From contig NZ_AP014924.1 of NCBI RefSeq assembly GCF_001544015.1, positions 1,612,001 to 1,676,000 on the forward strand: a stretch of DNA of 64,000 bases. The letters run 5' to 3'. The notes under the pieces are model-generated. The model had not been told where the DNA came from. It did no database searches and was given only the letters and a program-made list of their open reading frames with translations. Positions within the stretch are counted from its first letter, which is position 1. Each line of letters starts with the position of its first letter. Positions 1 to 8,831 of this stretch are shown piece after piece. Origin of the DNA: Limnochorda pilosa (GTDB lineage Bacteria; Bacillota; Limnochordia; Limnochordales; Limnochordaceae). The position numbers and the translations under genes are program-made.

Positions 1-1
1 C

Positions 2-133
2 GTGTTCGAGGTTGCGGAGTCGGTGGAGCTCGGATTGGTCTTCATTCTGATCGTGGGCGGGCTCGCCCTGCTCTACTTCCTTCAGAGGTGGGTCCGAAAG
101 GCGGCCGAGGACGAAGAGGGCGAGGGATCATAG
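2..133 (+). CDS. C-terminal end of a small membrane protein (partial)
   Basis: This is an open frame entering from the left edge and stopping at TAG 131-133. The 43 visible residues contain one hydrophobic segment (LGLVFILIVGGLALLYFL) followed by a charged tail (RWVRKAAEDEEGEGS), so the protein ends with a transmembrane helix and a short, probably cytoplasmic, acidic tail. A GTG at position 2 could be a start, but more likely the gene begins outside the window. It lies 60 bases ahead of a membrane-anchored cytochrome c, so it may belong to a respiratory complex; that is inference only. Confidence 0.5.
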   Translation: MFEVAESVELGLVFILIVGGLALLYFLQRWVRKAAEDEEGEGS

Positions 134-193
134 CCTGCCCCGGCAGCGCTGCCGCCGGCGCCTGCAGGAGTCGCTGAAAGGAGTCGTCCCCAC

Positions 194-1135
194 GTGCGCT
201 ACCGCAAGTACCTGGTCGTCATCGCACTGGCCTGGATCCTCATCCTCACCTGGACCGCCTACCTGGTCCTCGAGAACCGCCGCATGGCCACCGCGGGCGA
301 AGAGCAGACCGCGAGCCTGGTGGCCCGCGGGCTCGACATCTACGCGAACAACTGCGTCGTCTGTCACGGACCCATGGGTGAGGGGGTGGTCGGCCCACCG
401 CTGAACCGGGAGGAGTTCCGGGGTGATCCTGAGGAGGCGACCGACGCTTACGACCTCATCTACCGTACGGTGAGCCAGGGGCGCCCGGGCAGCACCGAGA
501 CGCACTGGGTGCGGCTGGCCACGGGCGAGTGGGCCTCCTTCACCTCCATGCCCACGTGGAGCCAGGACTTCGGCGGCCCCCTGAACGAGCAGGAGGTCCG
601 GGCGGTGGCCACCTTCATCATGCTGGGCGACTGGACCCAGGTGAACGGGCGGATCCCGGCACCCCGGCTCCAGGGCGAGCTGCCCGACGCGGGCGTGGCG
701 CCGGAAGTCAACCAGCAGGCCAAGGCGATCATCCAGGCCAAGGGGTGCCTGGCGTGCCACACCATCGGGCAGGTGGGCGGCTTCGTGGGCCCCGACCTCA
801 CCAAGGTGGGAACGTGGGGGTTGGACGCCGATTTCCTCAAGACCTGGATCAGCGACCCACCGGCCATGAAGGACCGGGCGCCCGTCTATTGGTCCAACTA
901 CGGGGGCCCGCTCCTGACGCCCCAGGGTATGCAGGCTCTGCAGTCCCAGCCTGGCGCGGGTACCGCCCAGGCCCGGGGAGAGGCCGGGGGTGGGGCGCCG
1001 GGCGGCGGGAGCCAGGCGGTGAAGGACCTGCCCCTGAACCCACCTGTCCCTCTGGGGCCGACGCAGATGCCGAAGCTCCTCTTCACGGACGACGAGCTGG
1101 ACGTGCTGGTGCAGTACCTGCTCGGCCTCAAGTGA
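194..1135 (+). CDS. Membrane-anchored diheme cytochrome c
   Basis: This is a 313-residue electron carrier anchored on the outer face of the membrane. Residues 6-26 form one uncleaved-looking N-terminal transmembrane helix. Two CxxCH heme c sites follow: CVVCH at residues 54-58 and CLACH at 185-189, each followed by the GxxxGPxL pattern typical of small class I cytochrome c domains. Methionines in SMPTW (about 119) and TQMPKL near the C terminus are candidate axial ligands. A Gly/Ala-rich insert (about residues 255-275) is low complexity. The start is GTG with AAAGGAG 10 bases upstream. Two tandem cytochrome domains on one anchor are typical of subunits of bc-type or alternative quinol-oxidising complexes, but no other subunit is recognisable here. 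Confidence 0.85.
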   Translation: MRYRKYLVVIALAWILILTWTAYLVLENRRMATAGEEQTASLVARGLDIYANNCVVCHGPMGEGVVGPPLNREEFRGDPEEATDAYDLIYRTVSQGRPGSTETHWVRLATGEWASFTSMPTWSQDFGGPLNEQEVRAVATFIMLGDWTQVNGRIPAPRLQGELPDAGVAPEVNQQAKAIIQAKGCLACHTIGQVGGFVGPDLTKVGTWGLDADFLKTWISDPPAMKDRAPVYWSNYGGPLLTPQGMQALQSQPGAGTAQARGEAGGGAPGGGSQAVKDLPLNPPVPLGPTQMPKLLFTDDELDVLVQYLLGLK

Positions 1136-1160
1136 GGGCGGCGCGAAGGGAGGCGGGAAG

Positions 1161-1811
1161 GTGAGCGTGCGGTTGTGGGTGGGCCTGGCGGTGCTGGCCT
1201 TCGCGGCCGGCAGCCTGTTGCGCCTGGGCGTGGAGACGGGCGGGGCGGGCTTCACCATGTTCGGCATGGTCGCCTTCCTCCTCATCGGGGTGCTGGCGTT
1301 GCAGGAGGTCGCGGGGCAACAGGCCCGGGCCGGCCGAGGCCGTCTGGATGGGGTGCTGCGGCGGCAGGCCAGGCGCTGGCCGGTTCTGCGCCTCCCAGGA
1401 ACCTCCTGGGGCGGGGTGGTGTACCTGGCCCGTCCCGGCCCGTCCTGGGTGGCCCTTGCCGTGGACACCAGCTCGGAGGCGGGGCTCTGGGCGCTGGTCG
1501 GGCCGGCCCTCGCGGCCCGGGCCCGAAAGCTTCGGGAGGGAGCGGCCGCCCTACCGGTTGAGGGAGACGGAGCCGCCGTGCTCCCCGTGCTGGTGCTGGT
1601 CCGCCGGAAGGTGCGCGCGAGAGAGCGTGCCCTGGGCGAGGCCGCCGGCGTTCGGCTGGCCAACCCGGAGGACCTGCCGGTCCTCTTCGCCGAGCTGGCC
1701 GGAGAGACGGGCGCGTCCGGGGCGAGCAAGGCCGCCGACGAGGAGGCGCCTCCCGGGCCGGAGGGCCTGGCGGGCGTGGCCGACCGGCTCGGGGCGGTGG
1801 CGCTTCGCTGA
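1161..1811 (+). CDS. Membrane protein of unknown function
   Basis: A 216-residue protein with GTG start preceded by GAAGGGAGG. Residues 4-22 and 33-48 are two hydrophobic segments with a glycine-rich turn between them. The remaining ~165 residues are soluble and Arg/Ala-rich, with a region (about 95-175) containing alternating hydrophobic stretches (VLPVLVLVRRKVRARE, ANPEDLPVLFAEL) that could be an alpha/beta domain. The layout, two helices and then a cytoplasmic domain, recalls membrane-anchored nuclease-like (NERD-type) proteins, but I see no catalytic motif and do not assign a function. It lies 26 bases after the cytochrome gene, so the two are probably cotranscribed. Confidence 0.6.
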   Translation: MSVRLWVGLAVLAFAAGSLLRLGVETGGAGFTMFGMVAFLLIGVLALQEVAGQQARAGRGRLDGVLRRQARRWPVLRLPGTSWGGVVYLARPGPSWVALAVDTSSEAGLWALVGPALAARARKLREGAAALPVEGDGAAVLPVLVLVRRKVRARERALGEAAGVRLANPEDLPVLFAELAGETGASGASKAADEEAPPGPEGLAGVADRLGAVALR

Positions 1812-1949
1812 AGGCGGCGTGCCCGCCTACAACCAGGGGTCCGGGACGAGGCGGACCCGAGGCTCGGGTTGAGCCGTAGCTCTGCATGCGTATCGTGGGA
1901 GAAACGGGATCCCTCGGCTCCGGACAGCCGTGGCAAGGAGGTTGTCAGG

Positions 1950-2375
1950 ATGGCGCACTTCATCCGCGACACGTGCATCGGGTGTACGGCCTGTGTGAAG
2001 GTGTGCCCGACGGAGGCGATCACCGGGGCACGCGACCAGGTCCACCTCATCGCGCCGGAGCTCTGCATCGACTGCGGCGCGTGCACCATGGCCTGCCCGG
2101 TGGAGTGCATCGAGAACGACCGCGGGGAGATCCTGCCCCGTATCCGCAAGCGCACCGAGTGGCCCAAGCCCGTGATCGACCCCGTGAGCTGCACCGGCTG
2201 CCAGTTCTGCGTGGACGTCTGCCCCTTCGACTGCCTGGAGATGTCCGGTGATACCTTCCACAGCATCGCGGTGCTGGTGGACCCCAAGGCCTGCGTGGGC
2301 TGCGGGCTCTGCGAGGAAGTGTGTGCCAAGGACGCGATCGACGTCCGCTTCCCGCCGAAGGAGAGCGTGGCGTGA
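1950..2375 (+). CDS. Polyferredoxin with four [4Fe-4S] sites
   Basis: A 141-residue electron-transfer protein made of two consecutive bacterial 2x[4Fe-4S] ferredoxin modules. Four CxxCxxCxxxC(P) motifs are visible: CIGCTACVKVCP, CIDCGACTMACP, CTGCQFCVDVCP and CVGCGLCEEVCA, enough cysteines for four clusters. The ATG at 1950 is preceded by AAGGAGG at the right distance; an upstream in-frame extension has no such signal. Such proteins feed low-potential electrons to or from oxidoreductases. The neighbours are a diheme cytochrome and membrane proteins, so a role in a respiratory chain is plausible, but no partner enzyme is adjacent. No signal peptide, so it is cytoplasmic. Confidence 0.85.
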   Translation: MAHFIRDTCIGCTACVKVCPTEAITGARDQVHLIAPELCIDCGACTMACPVECIENDRGEILPRIRKRTEWPKPVIDPVSCTGCQFCVDVCPFDCLEMSGDTFHSIAVLVDPKACVGCGLCEEVCAKDAIDVRFPPKESVA

Positions 2376-2402
2376 GGCCCGGGGTTGGCGTCCGCGATGC
2401 TC

Positions 2403-2431
2403 TTGACGCTCCGGAGCCGCTGTGGTAGAGT
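2403..2431 (+). promoter_or_regulatory. sigma-A-type promoter of tRNA-Leu
   Basis: TTGACG (2403-2408), a 17-base spacer, then TAGAGT (2426-2431), ending 23 bases before the tRNA. Confidence 0.65.
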
Positions 2432-2454
2432 CTAGGGTGCTGTGGGTCCCTCTT

Positions 2455-2539
2455 GCCCGGGTGGCGGAATTGGCAGACGCGCACGTTTGAGGGGCGTGTG
2501 GAGTAATCCGTACCGGTTCAAGTCCGGTCCCGGGCACCA
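2455..2539 (+). tRNA. tRNA-Leu, anticodon GAG
   Basis: The 85-base gene folds completely. The acceptor stem GCCCGGG pairs with CCCGGGC (2529-2535). The anticodon stem CACGT/GCGTG encloses the loop TTGAGGG with anticodon GAG and G37. There is a long class II variable arm typical of leucine tRNAs, a T arm ACCGG-TTCAAGT-CCGGT, discriminator A, and an encoded CCA at 2537-2539. It reads CUC (and CUU) leucine codons. It is a single tRNA transcribed from its own promoter and followed by a strong hairpin. Confidence 0.95.
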
Positions 2540-2613
2540 GACAATACGGGCGGTTCGAGAGGATAACCCCGTCGGGGTATCTGAAACCGGACCCAACGCT
2601 GACTGAACGAGTC

Positions 2614-2649
2614 GAAGGCGCCAGCGGGCAGAACCCGCCGGGCGCCTTC
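2614..2649 (+). terminator. Terminator-like hairpin after tRNA-Leu
   Basis: A nine-base stem GAAGGCGCC/GGCGCCTTC encloses a second inner stem (GCGGG/CCCGC). It is followed by GGTCGTTT, so the T tract is weak; likely still the end of the tRNA transcript. Confidence 0.6.
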
Positions 2650-3097
2650 GGTCGTTTGCCGCCAAGGCTGTGAACACCCGGCAGGTCCGGGCCTGTTCCC
2701 CGGCTGGCAGCAGATCGACGAGACGGTGCAGGTCCTGCCTTTCGTCCGCGCTCACGAGCTCACACCTCCCGAATGCACGTCTTCCAGCCACCTCTCCGGA
2801 GGATCCCGGCCCCGCTCCTCGGCAGCCAGCGTTGCGCGTCGCTTTCGTCCCGCGCCTACCCGGGCGGATCTTCTGAGCCCGTGCCCACTGCTTCGACTCA
2901 CCCGGAACTCCGGATCTCCGGCGGGTTGGTCACGTGGGCCGGACCGCCCCGTCCACCTTCCACTCTGTCAACCCAAAACTGGATCCCATGCCTTTATCTG
3001 CATCCAGCAGGACAGATGTCAACTATGTTGAAGAAATAGCTCGAGGAAGCGGGGAGGGCTCGGGCAGCCCTGGGGCGCTCGAGCACCCCTGCGTGCT
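2650..3097. other. Intergenic stretch with no recognised gene
   Basis: About 450 bases between the tRNA terminator and the ROK gene. Short open frames exist on the plus strand, but none has a Shine-Dalgarno sequence or a recognisable protein pattern, and base use is less GC-biased than in the genes. It presumably carries the promoter and operator of the downstream ROK regulator; I could not pick out a convincing -35/-10 pair or palindrome. Confidence 0.5.
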
Positions 3098-3111
3098 AAG
3101 GAGGGTCGGCG

Positions 3112-4386
3112 TTGCCTGTCAGGATCGACCCGCACCGATCACGGCAGCTCAACCGGTTGAGCATCCTTCAGCTGCTCCGCGCCCACGGGGAGCTGTCGGG
3201 ATACGACCTGGCAAGGCGGACGGGCCTCAGCCGCACGGCGGCCTACAACGTGGTCGACGAGCTCCTGGCCTCTGCTACGGTTCGCGAGCGGCTCGGGCGC
3301 TCGCGCGGAGGACGCCGGCCCGTGCTCTACAGCCTCAACCCCGATACGGGCTTTGTCATCGGGGTGGACCTGGGCGGTTCGCGCATCCGGGCTGAGAGCT
3401 TTTCCTTCGACGAGAAGTCGGTGGCCTCTTCGGAGGTGCCGATGGGCCTGACGGGCAACGGTGGGGTGCTCTCCAGCGTGCTGGAGGCCGTAGGCAACGT
3501 GACGAGCAGCCTTCCGGGTCCGGTCTTGGGCATCGGGATCGCTGCGCCCGGCTTGGTGGACGCATCCCAGGGGATGGTGTTGCAGGCCGCCAACCTTGGC
3601 TGGCAGGACGTCCCCCTGGCGCAGATCCTCAGCGGTCGCTTCGGCCGGCCGGTGATCGTGGACAACGACACGAACGCGGCCACCCTGGCCGAGACACGGT
3701 TCGGGGCGGGGCGCGGTCACCGCAACGTCGTCTACGTCCGGGCCGACACCGGCATCGGGGCCGGACTGGTCCTCGACGGGAAGCTCTACCGGGGCGAGCT
3801 GGGGGTCGTCGGCGAGGTGGGGCACACGGTGCTCGAGCCGGACGGGGCATTGTGCGCCTGCGGGAGACGGGGCTGCCTCGAGACTCTGGCCTCGGTCCCT
3901 GCCATGGTGCGACGCTATCGGGCGTTGCGGGGTGAGACGGGCCCAGGCGAGTTGCGCTTCAAGGATCTGACCTCACGGGCCTACGCCGGCGACGAGGCGG
4001 CGCGGGTGACGCTGCGCGAATCCGGCCGCTGGTTGGGGCACGCGCTGGGGAACGTCGCGAACCTCCTGGGACCGTCTGCCATCCTGCTGGCCGGCCAGGT
4101 AGCGGGAGGGGGGCCGCTTCTCTGGGAGCCCCTCCTGGCCGAGCTTCGCCATCGGGCCCTCTCGCCCGCGGCGGGACAGATATGGGTGGCCCGGGGGGAG
4201 CTGAAGGAGCGGGCAGGTACCGTTGGGGCCGCCCAGTTGGTCTTTGAGCAGGTCTTTTCCCCAGATCACGAAGACTGGTTGCCTGCTCTTCGCGATCGCC
4301 AAGCGGAGGGCGGAAGCCAGGCGGATCAAGACGAGGGAGAGGACGGGGGTGGGGCCAGGGAGTCCAACGGCTCGTGTATGGGCTGA
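3112..4386 (+). CDS. ROK-family transcriptional repressor
   Basis: A 424-residue sugar-responsive type repressor (NagC/XylR family). Residues 10-65 form a winged helix-turn-helix (LNRLSILQLLRAHGELSGYD and following). Next comes the ROK sugar-kinase-like fold with the phosphate-binding DLGGSRIRAE segment, the NDTNAATLAE substrate loop and the zinc motif CACGRRGCLE. The N-terminal DNA-binding domain marks it as a regulator rather than a kinase. The start is TTG at 3112 behind AAGGAGGG. The last ~45 residues (from about 380) are an acidic, Gly-rich tail beyond the usual end. It opens the cluster with the permease, HyuA-like, TIM-barrel and FAD genes and is the obvious candidate to regulate them in response to their substrate. 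Confidence 0.88.
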   Translation: MPVRIDPHRSRQLNRLSILQLLRAHGELSGYDLARRTGLSRTAAYNVVDELLASATVRERLGRSRGGRRPVLYSLNPDTGFVIGVDLGGSRIRAESFSFDEKSVASSEVPMGLTGNGGVLSSVLEAVGNVTSSLPGPVLGIGIAAPGLVDASQGMVLQAANLGWQDVPLAQILSGRFGRPVIVDNDTNAATLAETRFGAGRGHRNVVYVRADTGIGAGLVLDGKLYRGELGVVGEVGHTVLEPDGALCACGRRGCLETLASVPAMVRRYRALRGETGPGELRFKDLTSRAYAGDEAARVTLRESGRWLGHALGNVANLLGPSAILLAGQVAGGGPLLWEPLLAELRHRALSPAAGQIWVARGELKERAGTVGAAQLVFEQVFSPDHEDWLPALRDRQAEGGSQADQDEGEDGGGARESNGSCMG

Positions 4387-4471
4387 CCGGGTAGGCTCCC
4401 TGTCGGCCTTCTCGATCGAAGGACCGGCGGCGGCAGCGCCGCCGAGGAGAGAGACGAGGGGGTATGGAGTC

Positions 4472-5755
4472 ATGTGGACAGCAGTGGCCATCCTGGCCAT
4501 CTTCCTGATCTTCGCCTTCCTCATGATCACCCAGAGGATGTCGTCCGTGCTCTCCTTGATCTTCATGGCCATCCTCATTCCGGTGGTGGCCGGGGTCCCT
4601 TTCACGGGGAGCGAGGGCATCCTTCAGAAAGTCGTTGAGGGCGGGGCCATCCGGCTCGCTACCGCCATCGCCGCCGTCATCTTCGGCGCGTGGCTGGGGC
4701 AGCTCATGGTGCAGACGGGGATCTCCCACTCCATGATCGCCAAGGCGGCCGAGCTGGGCGGGGACAAGCCCATGGGCGTCGCCCTCGCGCTGGGCGTGGT
4801 CGTGGCCATCCTCTTCACCGCGGTCGGGCACCTGGGTGCGGTGATCATGGTGGGGACCATCGTCCTTCCGATCTTGATGTCGGTGGGGATCGACCGGCAC
4901 AAGGCGGCCACGATCTTCCTGATCTCCATGGCCACCGGCATCGCGATGAACCTCTCCAACTGGCAGACCTACGCTTCCATCGCCAACGTGGAGATCGGCG
5001 TCATCCAGCAGTTCGGGGTCATCCAGCTGGTGATCACCGGCGCGGTCGCCGTGGTCTACATCGTCCTGCAGACCCGGAGAGTCTCCTCCGAGTGGGCCGT
5101 TGGCGGAACGCCGCCGGCGACGGGCAGCTCGCCCACCAAGGTGGAGGCGAAGCACGTCCCGGCGCTCTCGCTCCTTACCCCGCTGGTCCCGCTCGTCCTG
5201 GTGCTGGGCTTCAAGTGGCCGATCGTCCCCAGCATGCTGGCGGGGATCCTGTACGGCGCCGTCACCGTGGACTTCCGGAACAGCCCTGCCAACCTGACCC
5301 GCTCGGTGATCGACGGGTTGCGTGAGACGGCTCCGGCGATTTCCCTGATGGTCGCCATCGGCATGGTCTTGAACGCGGTCTTCCTGCCCCAGGTGGCGGA
5401 AGCGATGGGTGGGCTGTTGAGGTCGATCATCCCGTCGAGCCCCGTCGGGTACGTCCTCTTCTTCGCCCTCCTGGCGCCGCTGGCCCTCTATCGGGGTCCC
5501 CTCAACATGTGGGGCCTCGGGAGCGGGATCGTCGGGCTGATCATCAGCCTCGGCATCCTGAGCCCGCAGGCGGCCATGGCTGCCTTCATGTCCACCGAGC
5601 GGGTTCAGATCGCGGGCGACCCGACCAACACCCACAACGTCTGGACCGCGGACTTCACCAAGATCGACGTCAACGCGATCACTCGGAGGCTGCTGCCGTT
5701 CCTGTGGATCGTGGCGGCCATCTCCGCGCTGATCGCCGGCATCCTCTACGTGTAG
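4472..5755 (+). CDS. Multi-spanning permease of the ion-transporter (GntP/CitM/DcuC-like) type
   Basis: A 427-residue integral membrane protein with about 11-12 hydrophobic segments. It has an internal two-half pattern and a hydrophilic central loop (about residues 200-225, GTPPATGSSPTKVEAK). The half-helix signatures LFTAVGHLGAVIM and ALYRGPLNMWGLG, and the late GDPTNTHNVW loop, fit the ion transporter superfamily of carboxylate or gluconate carriers. The ATG at 4472 follows GAGGGGG; longer upstream frames overlap the ROK gene and lack a ribosome site. It lies directly between the ROK regulator and the HyuA-like gene, so it probably imports the substrate of this cluster. The exact substrate is unknown. 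Confidence 0.8.
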   Translation: MWTAVAILAIFLIFAFLMITQRMSSVLSLIFMAILIPVVAGVPFTGSEGILQKVVEGGAIRLATAIAAVIFGAWLGQLMVQTGISHSMIAKAAELGGDKPMGVALALGVVVAILFTAVGHLGAVIMVGTIVLPILMSVGIDRHKAATIFLISMATGIAMNLSNWQTYASIANVEIGVIQQFGVIQLVITGAVAVVYIVLQTRRVSSEWAVGGTPPATGSSPTKVEAKHVPALSLLTPLVPLVLVLGFKWPIVPSMLAGILYGAVTVDFRNSPANLTRSVIDGLRETAPAISLMVAIGMVLNAVFLPQVAEAMGGLLRSIIPSSPVGYVLFFALLAPLALYRGPLNMWGLGSGIVGLIISLGILSPQAAMAAFMSTERVQIAGDPTNTHNVWTADFTKIDVNAITRRLLPFLWIVAAISALIAGILYV

Positions 5756-5869
5756 CAGGGACGCGGGGCCGGGAGCGGGGGTCATCCGCTCCCGGCACCG
5801 CCACCTCGTCCGGCGCGGCTCGCGAATCATGATGGACGTTCGCTCGCAGGTAGGCCCGAGAGCGGCGCC

Positions 5870-8089
5870 ATGCCTGGCGGGAGTTCGTTTCGGGGGGTAC
5901 GTCACGTGGCAGGCACAGGGGGAGCCCAGGACGCTCAGAAGGGCCGGCGCGTCCGGATCGGCATCGACGTCGGGGGAACCTTCACCGACGCGGTGGCCAT
6001 CGATGATGGCAGCCTTGAGATCCTCGCCCAGCTCAAGATCCCGACCACCCACAGCGACGATCATGGTGTCGCCGCCGGCGTGGTCAGGGCGGTGCGCGGC
6101 GTTCTGGAGCAGGGGGAGATCGACCCGTCGGAGGTCGTCTTCATCTCCCACGGCACGACGCAGGCGACCAACGCCCTCCTGGAGGGCGACGTGGTCACGG
6201 TGGGCGTCGTCGGCATGGGGACGGGGCTCGACGGGGCGCGCGCTCGGGGCCAGACGCAGATCGAACCGATCCCCCTCGCGCAGGGCAAGGTCCTTCACCC
6301 GGTGCACACGTTCGTTGAGACCGGGAACGGCTTCGGACCTGAGCGTGTGGAGGCGGCGCTTCGATCCTTGATCGACCAGGGAGCCGAGGCGGTGGTGGCG
6401 GCGGAAGCGTACAGCGTCGACGACCCCCAGCGGGAGCTCCAGGTTCAGCAGGCGGCGCGCGAGCTGGGTCTGCCCGGAAGCTCGTCGCACGAGATCTCGA
6501 AGCGCTACGGGCTCAAGATGCGGACGCGCACGGCCGTCATCAATGCTTCCATCCTCCCCCGCATGACCCGGACCGCCGACATGACCGAGGAGAGCGTGCA
6601 GGCTGCAGGCATCGCGGCGCCGCTGATGATCATGCGCGGTGACGGTGGGTCGATGATGGTGGACGAGATGCGCCGGCGCCCCATCCTGACCCTTCTCTCG
6701 GGGCCCGCCGCCGGCGTGGCCGGTGCCCTCATGTACGCCAAGGTTTCGGACGGCCTCTTCCTGGAGGTGGGTGGCACCAGCACGGACATCTCCCTGATCA
6801 AGAACGGCCGGGTGATGGTGGACTACGCGGAGGTGGGCGGGCACCGGACCTACCTTCGCTCCCTGGATGTCCGCACGGTGGGTGTGGCCGGGGGGAGCAT
6901 GATCCGCATCCGGGAGGGGCGGATGGTGGAGGTGGGGCCGCGCAGTGCACACATCGCGGGGCTCGCCTACGCCGTCTTCTCCGAACCCGAGGAGATGGAG
7001 GGCGCGGAGCTGGAGGTCTTCGCTCCCCTCCCAGGCGACCCGGCCGAGTACGTGGCCATCCGCGCTGCCAGCGGCAAGCGATTCGCCCTGACCCTCTCGG
7101 ACGCGGCCAACCTGCTGGGGTTGGCGGCGCCGGGAGAGTACGCGCATGGGAACGTGGAGGCAGCCCGGCGTGCCTGGGGGCCGCTGGCTAGGGTCCTGGG
7201 AACGGATGTCGAGGAGGCGGCCCGCCAGGCACTGGAGCTGGCGGCCGAGAAGGTGCTGGCCCCCATCCATGCGCTCCGGAGGAAGTACGCCCTCGAGGAG
7301 TCCAAGGTGGTCCTCGTGGGCGGCGGGGGCGGCTCGGCGGCGGTGGTCCCCTACGTGGCCGGGAAGCTCGGGGTGCCGCACCGCATCGTCGAGAACGCGC
7401 CCATCATCTCCACCATCGGGGTGGCGCTGGCCATGATCCGGGAGACCATCGAGCGATCGGTGAGCAACCCGACCGAGCAGGACCTGCTCCGGATCCGGCG
7501 CGAGGCACAGGAGGCGGTGATCGGCCTGGGTGCGGAGCCGTCCACGGTGGAGGTGCAGATGGAGGTCCTGCCCGATGAGAGCCTGGTGCGGGCCGTGGCG
7601 ACGGGCGCTACCGAGCTTCGCACCGGTACGGCCCGCCGGGCGAGCCTCTCGGTGGATGCGCGCCGGGGGGTGGTGGCCCAAGGGCTCGGCGTGCCCGTGG
7701 AGGCGGTGGAGCACCTGGGTGGCAGCAGCGGACTCGACGCCTACGGCCACACCGTGGAGAAGCGCGCCCTGTTCGGCCTGCTCAAGAAGCAGGAGCAGCG
7801 GGTACAGGTTTGCGACCAGGAGGGCGTGGTCCGCCTGAAGCTCTCCCACGCGTTCACGCAGGCGGCCACGGTTGCACGAGCCCGGAGTGCTGCAACCGGG
7901 GTGATGGAGCGAGCATCCACTGTGAAGGACACGGGTCGGGTGCTGCCCAACGTCTTCGTCCTCGTCGGCTCGCGCCTCGTGGACCTGAGCGGGATCGCGG
8001 ACGAGGAGCTCATTCACTCCATGATCGAGACCGAGCTGGCGGGGCTGCCCGGTGAGACACCCGTCGTCTTCGTGGCCGAGCCGCGGTAG
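5870..8089 (+). CDS. Hydantoinase/oxoprolinase HyuA-like ATPase subunit
   Basis: A 739-residue protein of the HyuA / N-methylhydantoinase A family, which couples ATP hydrolysis to opening lactam rings or to carboxylation. The N terminus carries the actin-like phosphate motif IGIDVGGTFTDAV and then FISHGTTQATNALLEGD. A second phosphate loop GGTSTDISLI and the late VVLVGGGGGSAAVVPYVA segment are also present. A HyuB subunit is not found nearby, so the protein acts alone or with one of the TIM-barrel or FAD proteins. ATG 5870 is used; a GTG at 5906 is possible. It is probably cotranscribed with the permease and the TIM-barrel genes. The substrate is unknown. Confidence 0.85.
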   Translation: MPGGSSFRGVRHVAGTGGAQDAQKGRRVRIGIDVGGTFTDAVAIDDGSLEILAQLKIPTTHSDDHGVAAGVVRAVRGVLEQGEIDPSEVVFISHGTTQATNALLEGDVVTVGVVGMGTGLDGARARGQTQIEPIPLAQGKVLHPVHTFVETGNGFGPERVEAALRSLIDQGAEAVVAAEAYSVDDPQRELQVQQAARELGLPGSSSHEISKRYGLKMRTRTAVINASILPRMTRTADMTEESVQAAGIAAPLMIMRGDGGSMMVDEMRRRPILTLLSGPAAGVAGALMYAKVSDGLFLEVGGTSTDISLIKNGRVMVDYAEVGGHRTYLRSLDVRTVGVAGGSMIRIREGRMVEVGPRSAHIAGLAYAVFSEPEEMEGAELEVFAPLPGDPAEYVAIRAASGKRFALTLSDAANLLGLAAPGEYAHGNVEAARRAWGPLARVLGTDVEEAARQALELAAEKVLAPIHALRRKYALEESKVVLVGGGGGSAAVVPYVAGKLGVPHRIVENAPIISTIGVALAMIRETIERSVSNPTEQDLLRIRREAQEAVIGLGAEPSTVEVQMEVLPDESLVRAVATGATELRTGTARRASLSVDARRGVVAQGLGVPVEAVEHLGGSSGLDAYGHTVEKRALFGLLKKQEQRVQVCDQEGVVRLKLSHAFTQAATVARARSAATGVMERASTVKDTGRVLPNVFVLVGSRLVDLSGIADEELIHSMIETELAGLPGETPVVFVAEPR

Positions 8090-8130
8090 GGCGGGCCCCG
8101 GCACCAGCGGAGCATGAGGGGGCATCGACG

Positions 8131-8817
8131 ATGAGCCGATTCCTGGAGACGCTGCAATCGGGCCGTTTCGGCCTGATCGTGGCCCTTCCTGCCAACAGCG
8201 TGGCGATGGCACGCGCCGCCGAGGAAGGGGGTGCGGACGCCATCAAGGTGCATCTCAACATCACCCATCGGGCGACCAGGCGGAAGTTCGGTTCGCTGGA
8301 GGTCGAGCGGCCCGTGCTCGAGGAGATCTTGGGGGCGGTTCGGATCCCGGTAGGTCTGGTGCCGGCCGCGGAGGGTGCGGATCGGGCCGAGATCACGGCG
8401 GCTGCCTCCATGCCCTTCGACTTCGTCGACATGTTCGCCCACTTCATGCCCGGGTGGCTCCTGCAAGTGGGCACATGGGACCGGATGGTCGCGGCGGACG
8501 CGAGCTTCGACCTGGACCTGCTCCGGGGCCTCGGCAGCATGACCGGCCTCCACATGGCAGAGCTCGCGCTCGTCCCACAGGAAGGGTATGGCGAGCCCCT
8601 GAGCGTGCGGGACCTGGCCCGGTACGCGGCCGCCGTCGAGGCTTTCGGCAAGCCGGCGGTGATCCCGAGCCAGCGACGGCTCGAGCCCCACGACGTGCCC
8701 GCGCTGCGGGCGACGGGGGCTGCGGCCGTCATGATCGGCGTCCTCTCGGTGGGCGAGGAGCCGGCGGAGATCTACGAGATGACCCGGGCGTTCCGCCAGG
8801 TGATCGACAAGGGTTGA
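8131..8817 (+). CDS. TIM-barrel-like protein, paralogue A of a pair
   Basis: A 228-residue protein that looks like a (beta/alpha)8 barrel of the phosphate-binding type, with repeated hydrophobic strands ending in acidic residues: GLIVALPANS, ADAIKVHLNI, IPVGLVPAAEGAD, FDFVDMFAHF, ELALVPQEGYG, AVIPSQRRLEP, AAAVMIGVLSV. It is clearly related to the gene at 10270-10959. Both share the segments LARAA-EEGGAD-KVH-N-HRA and VPKEGYG/VPQEGYG, and an S/TQRK/R segment. The ATG follows AGGGGG within a short gap after the HyuA gene. I do not recognise a characterised enzyme; an aldolase, epimerase or isomerase is possible. Retention of the paired copy suggests two related steps or a hetero-oligomer. Confidence 0.7.
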   Translation: MSRFLETLQSGRFGLIVALPANSVAMARAAEEGGADAIKVHLNITHRATRRKFGSLEVERPVLEEILGAVRIPVGLVPAAEGADRAEITAAASMPFDFVDMFAHFMPGWLLQVGTWDRMVAADASFDLDLLRGLGSMTGLHMAELALVPQEGYGEPLSVRDLARYAAAVEAFGKPAVIPSQRRLEPHDVPALRATGAAAVMIGVLSVGEEPAEIYEMTRAFRQVIDKG

Positions 8818-8831
8818 CGAGGAGGGATCTG

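Noticed and set aside
3959-8212. A 1400-codon open frame on the minus strand opposite the permease and HyuA genes
   Set aside because: It is an antisense shadow of well-supported plus-strand genes in GC-rich DNA. Its translation is low-complexity His/Asp/Gly/Arg-rich with no domain.
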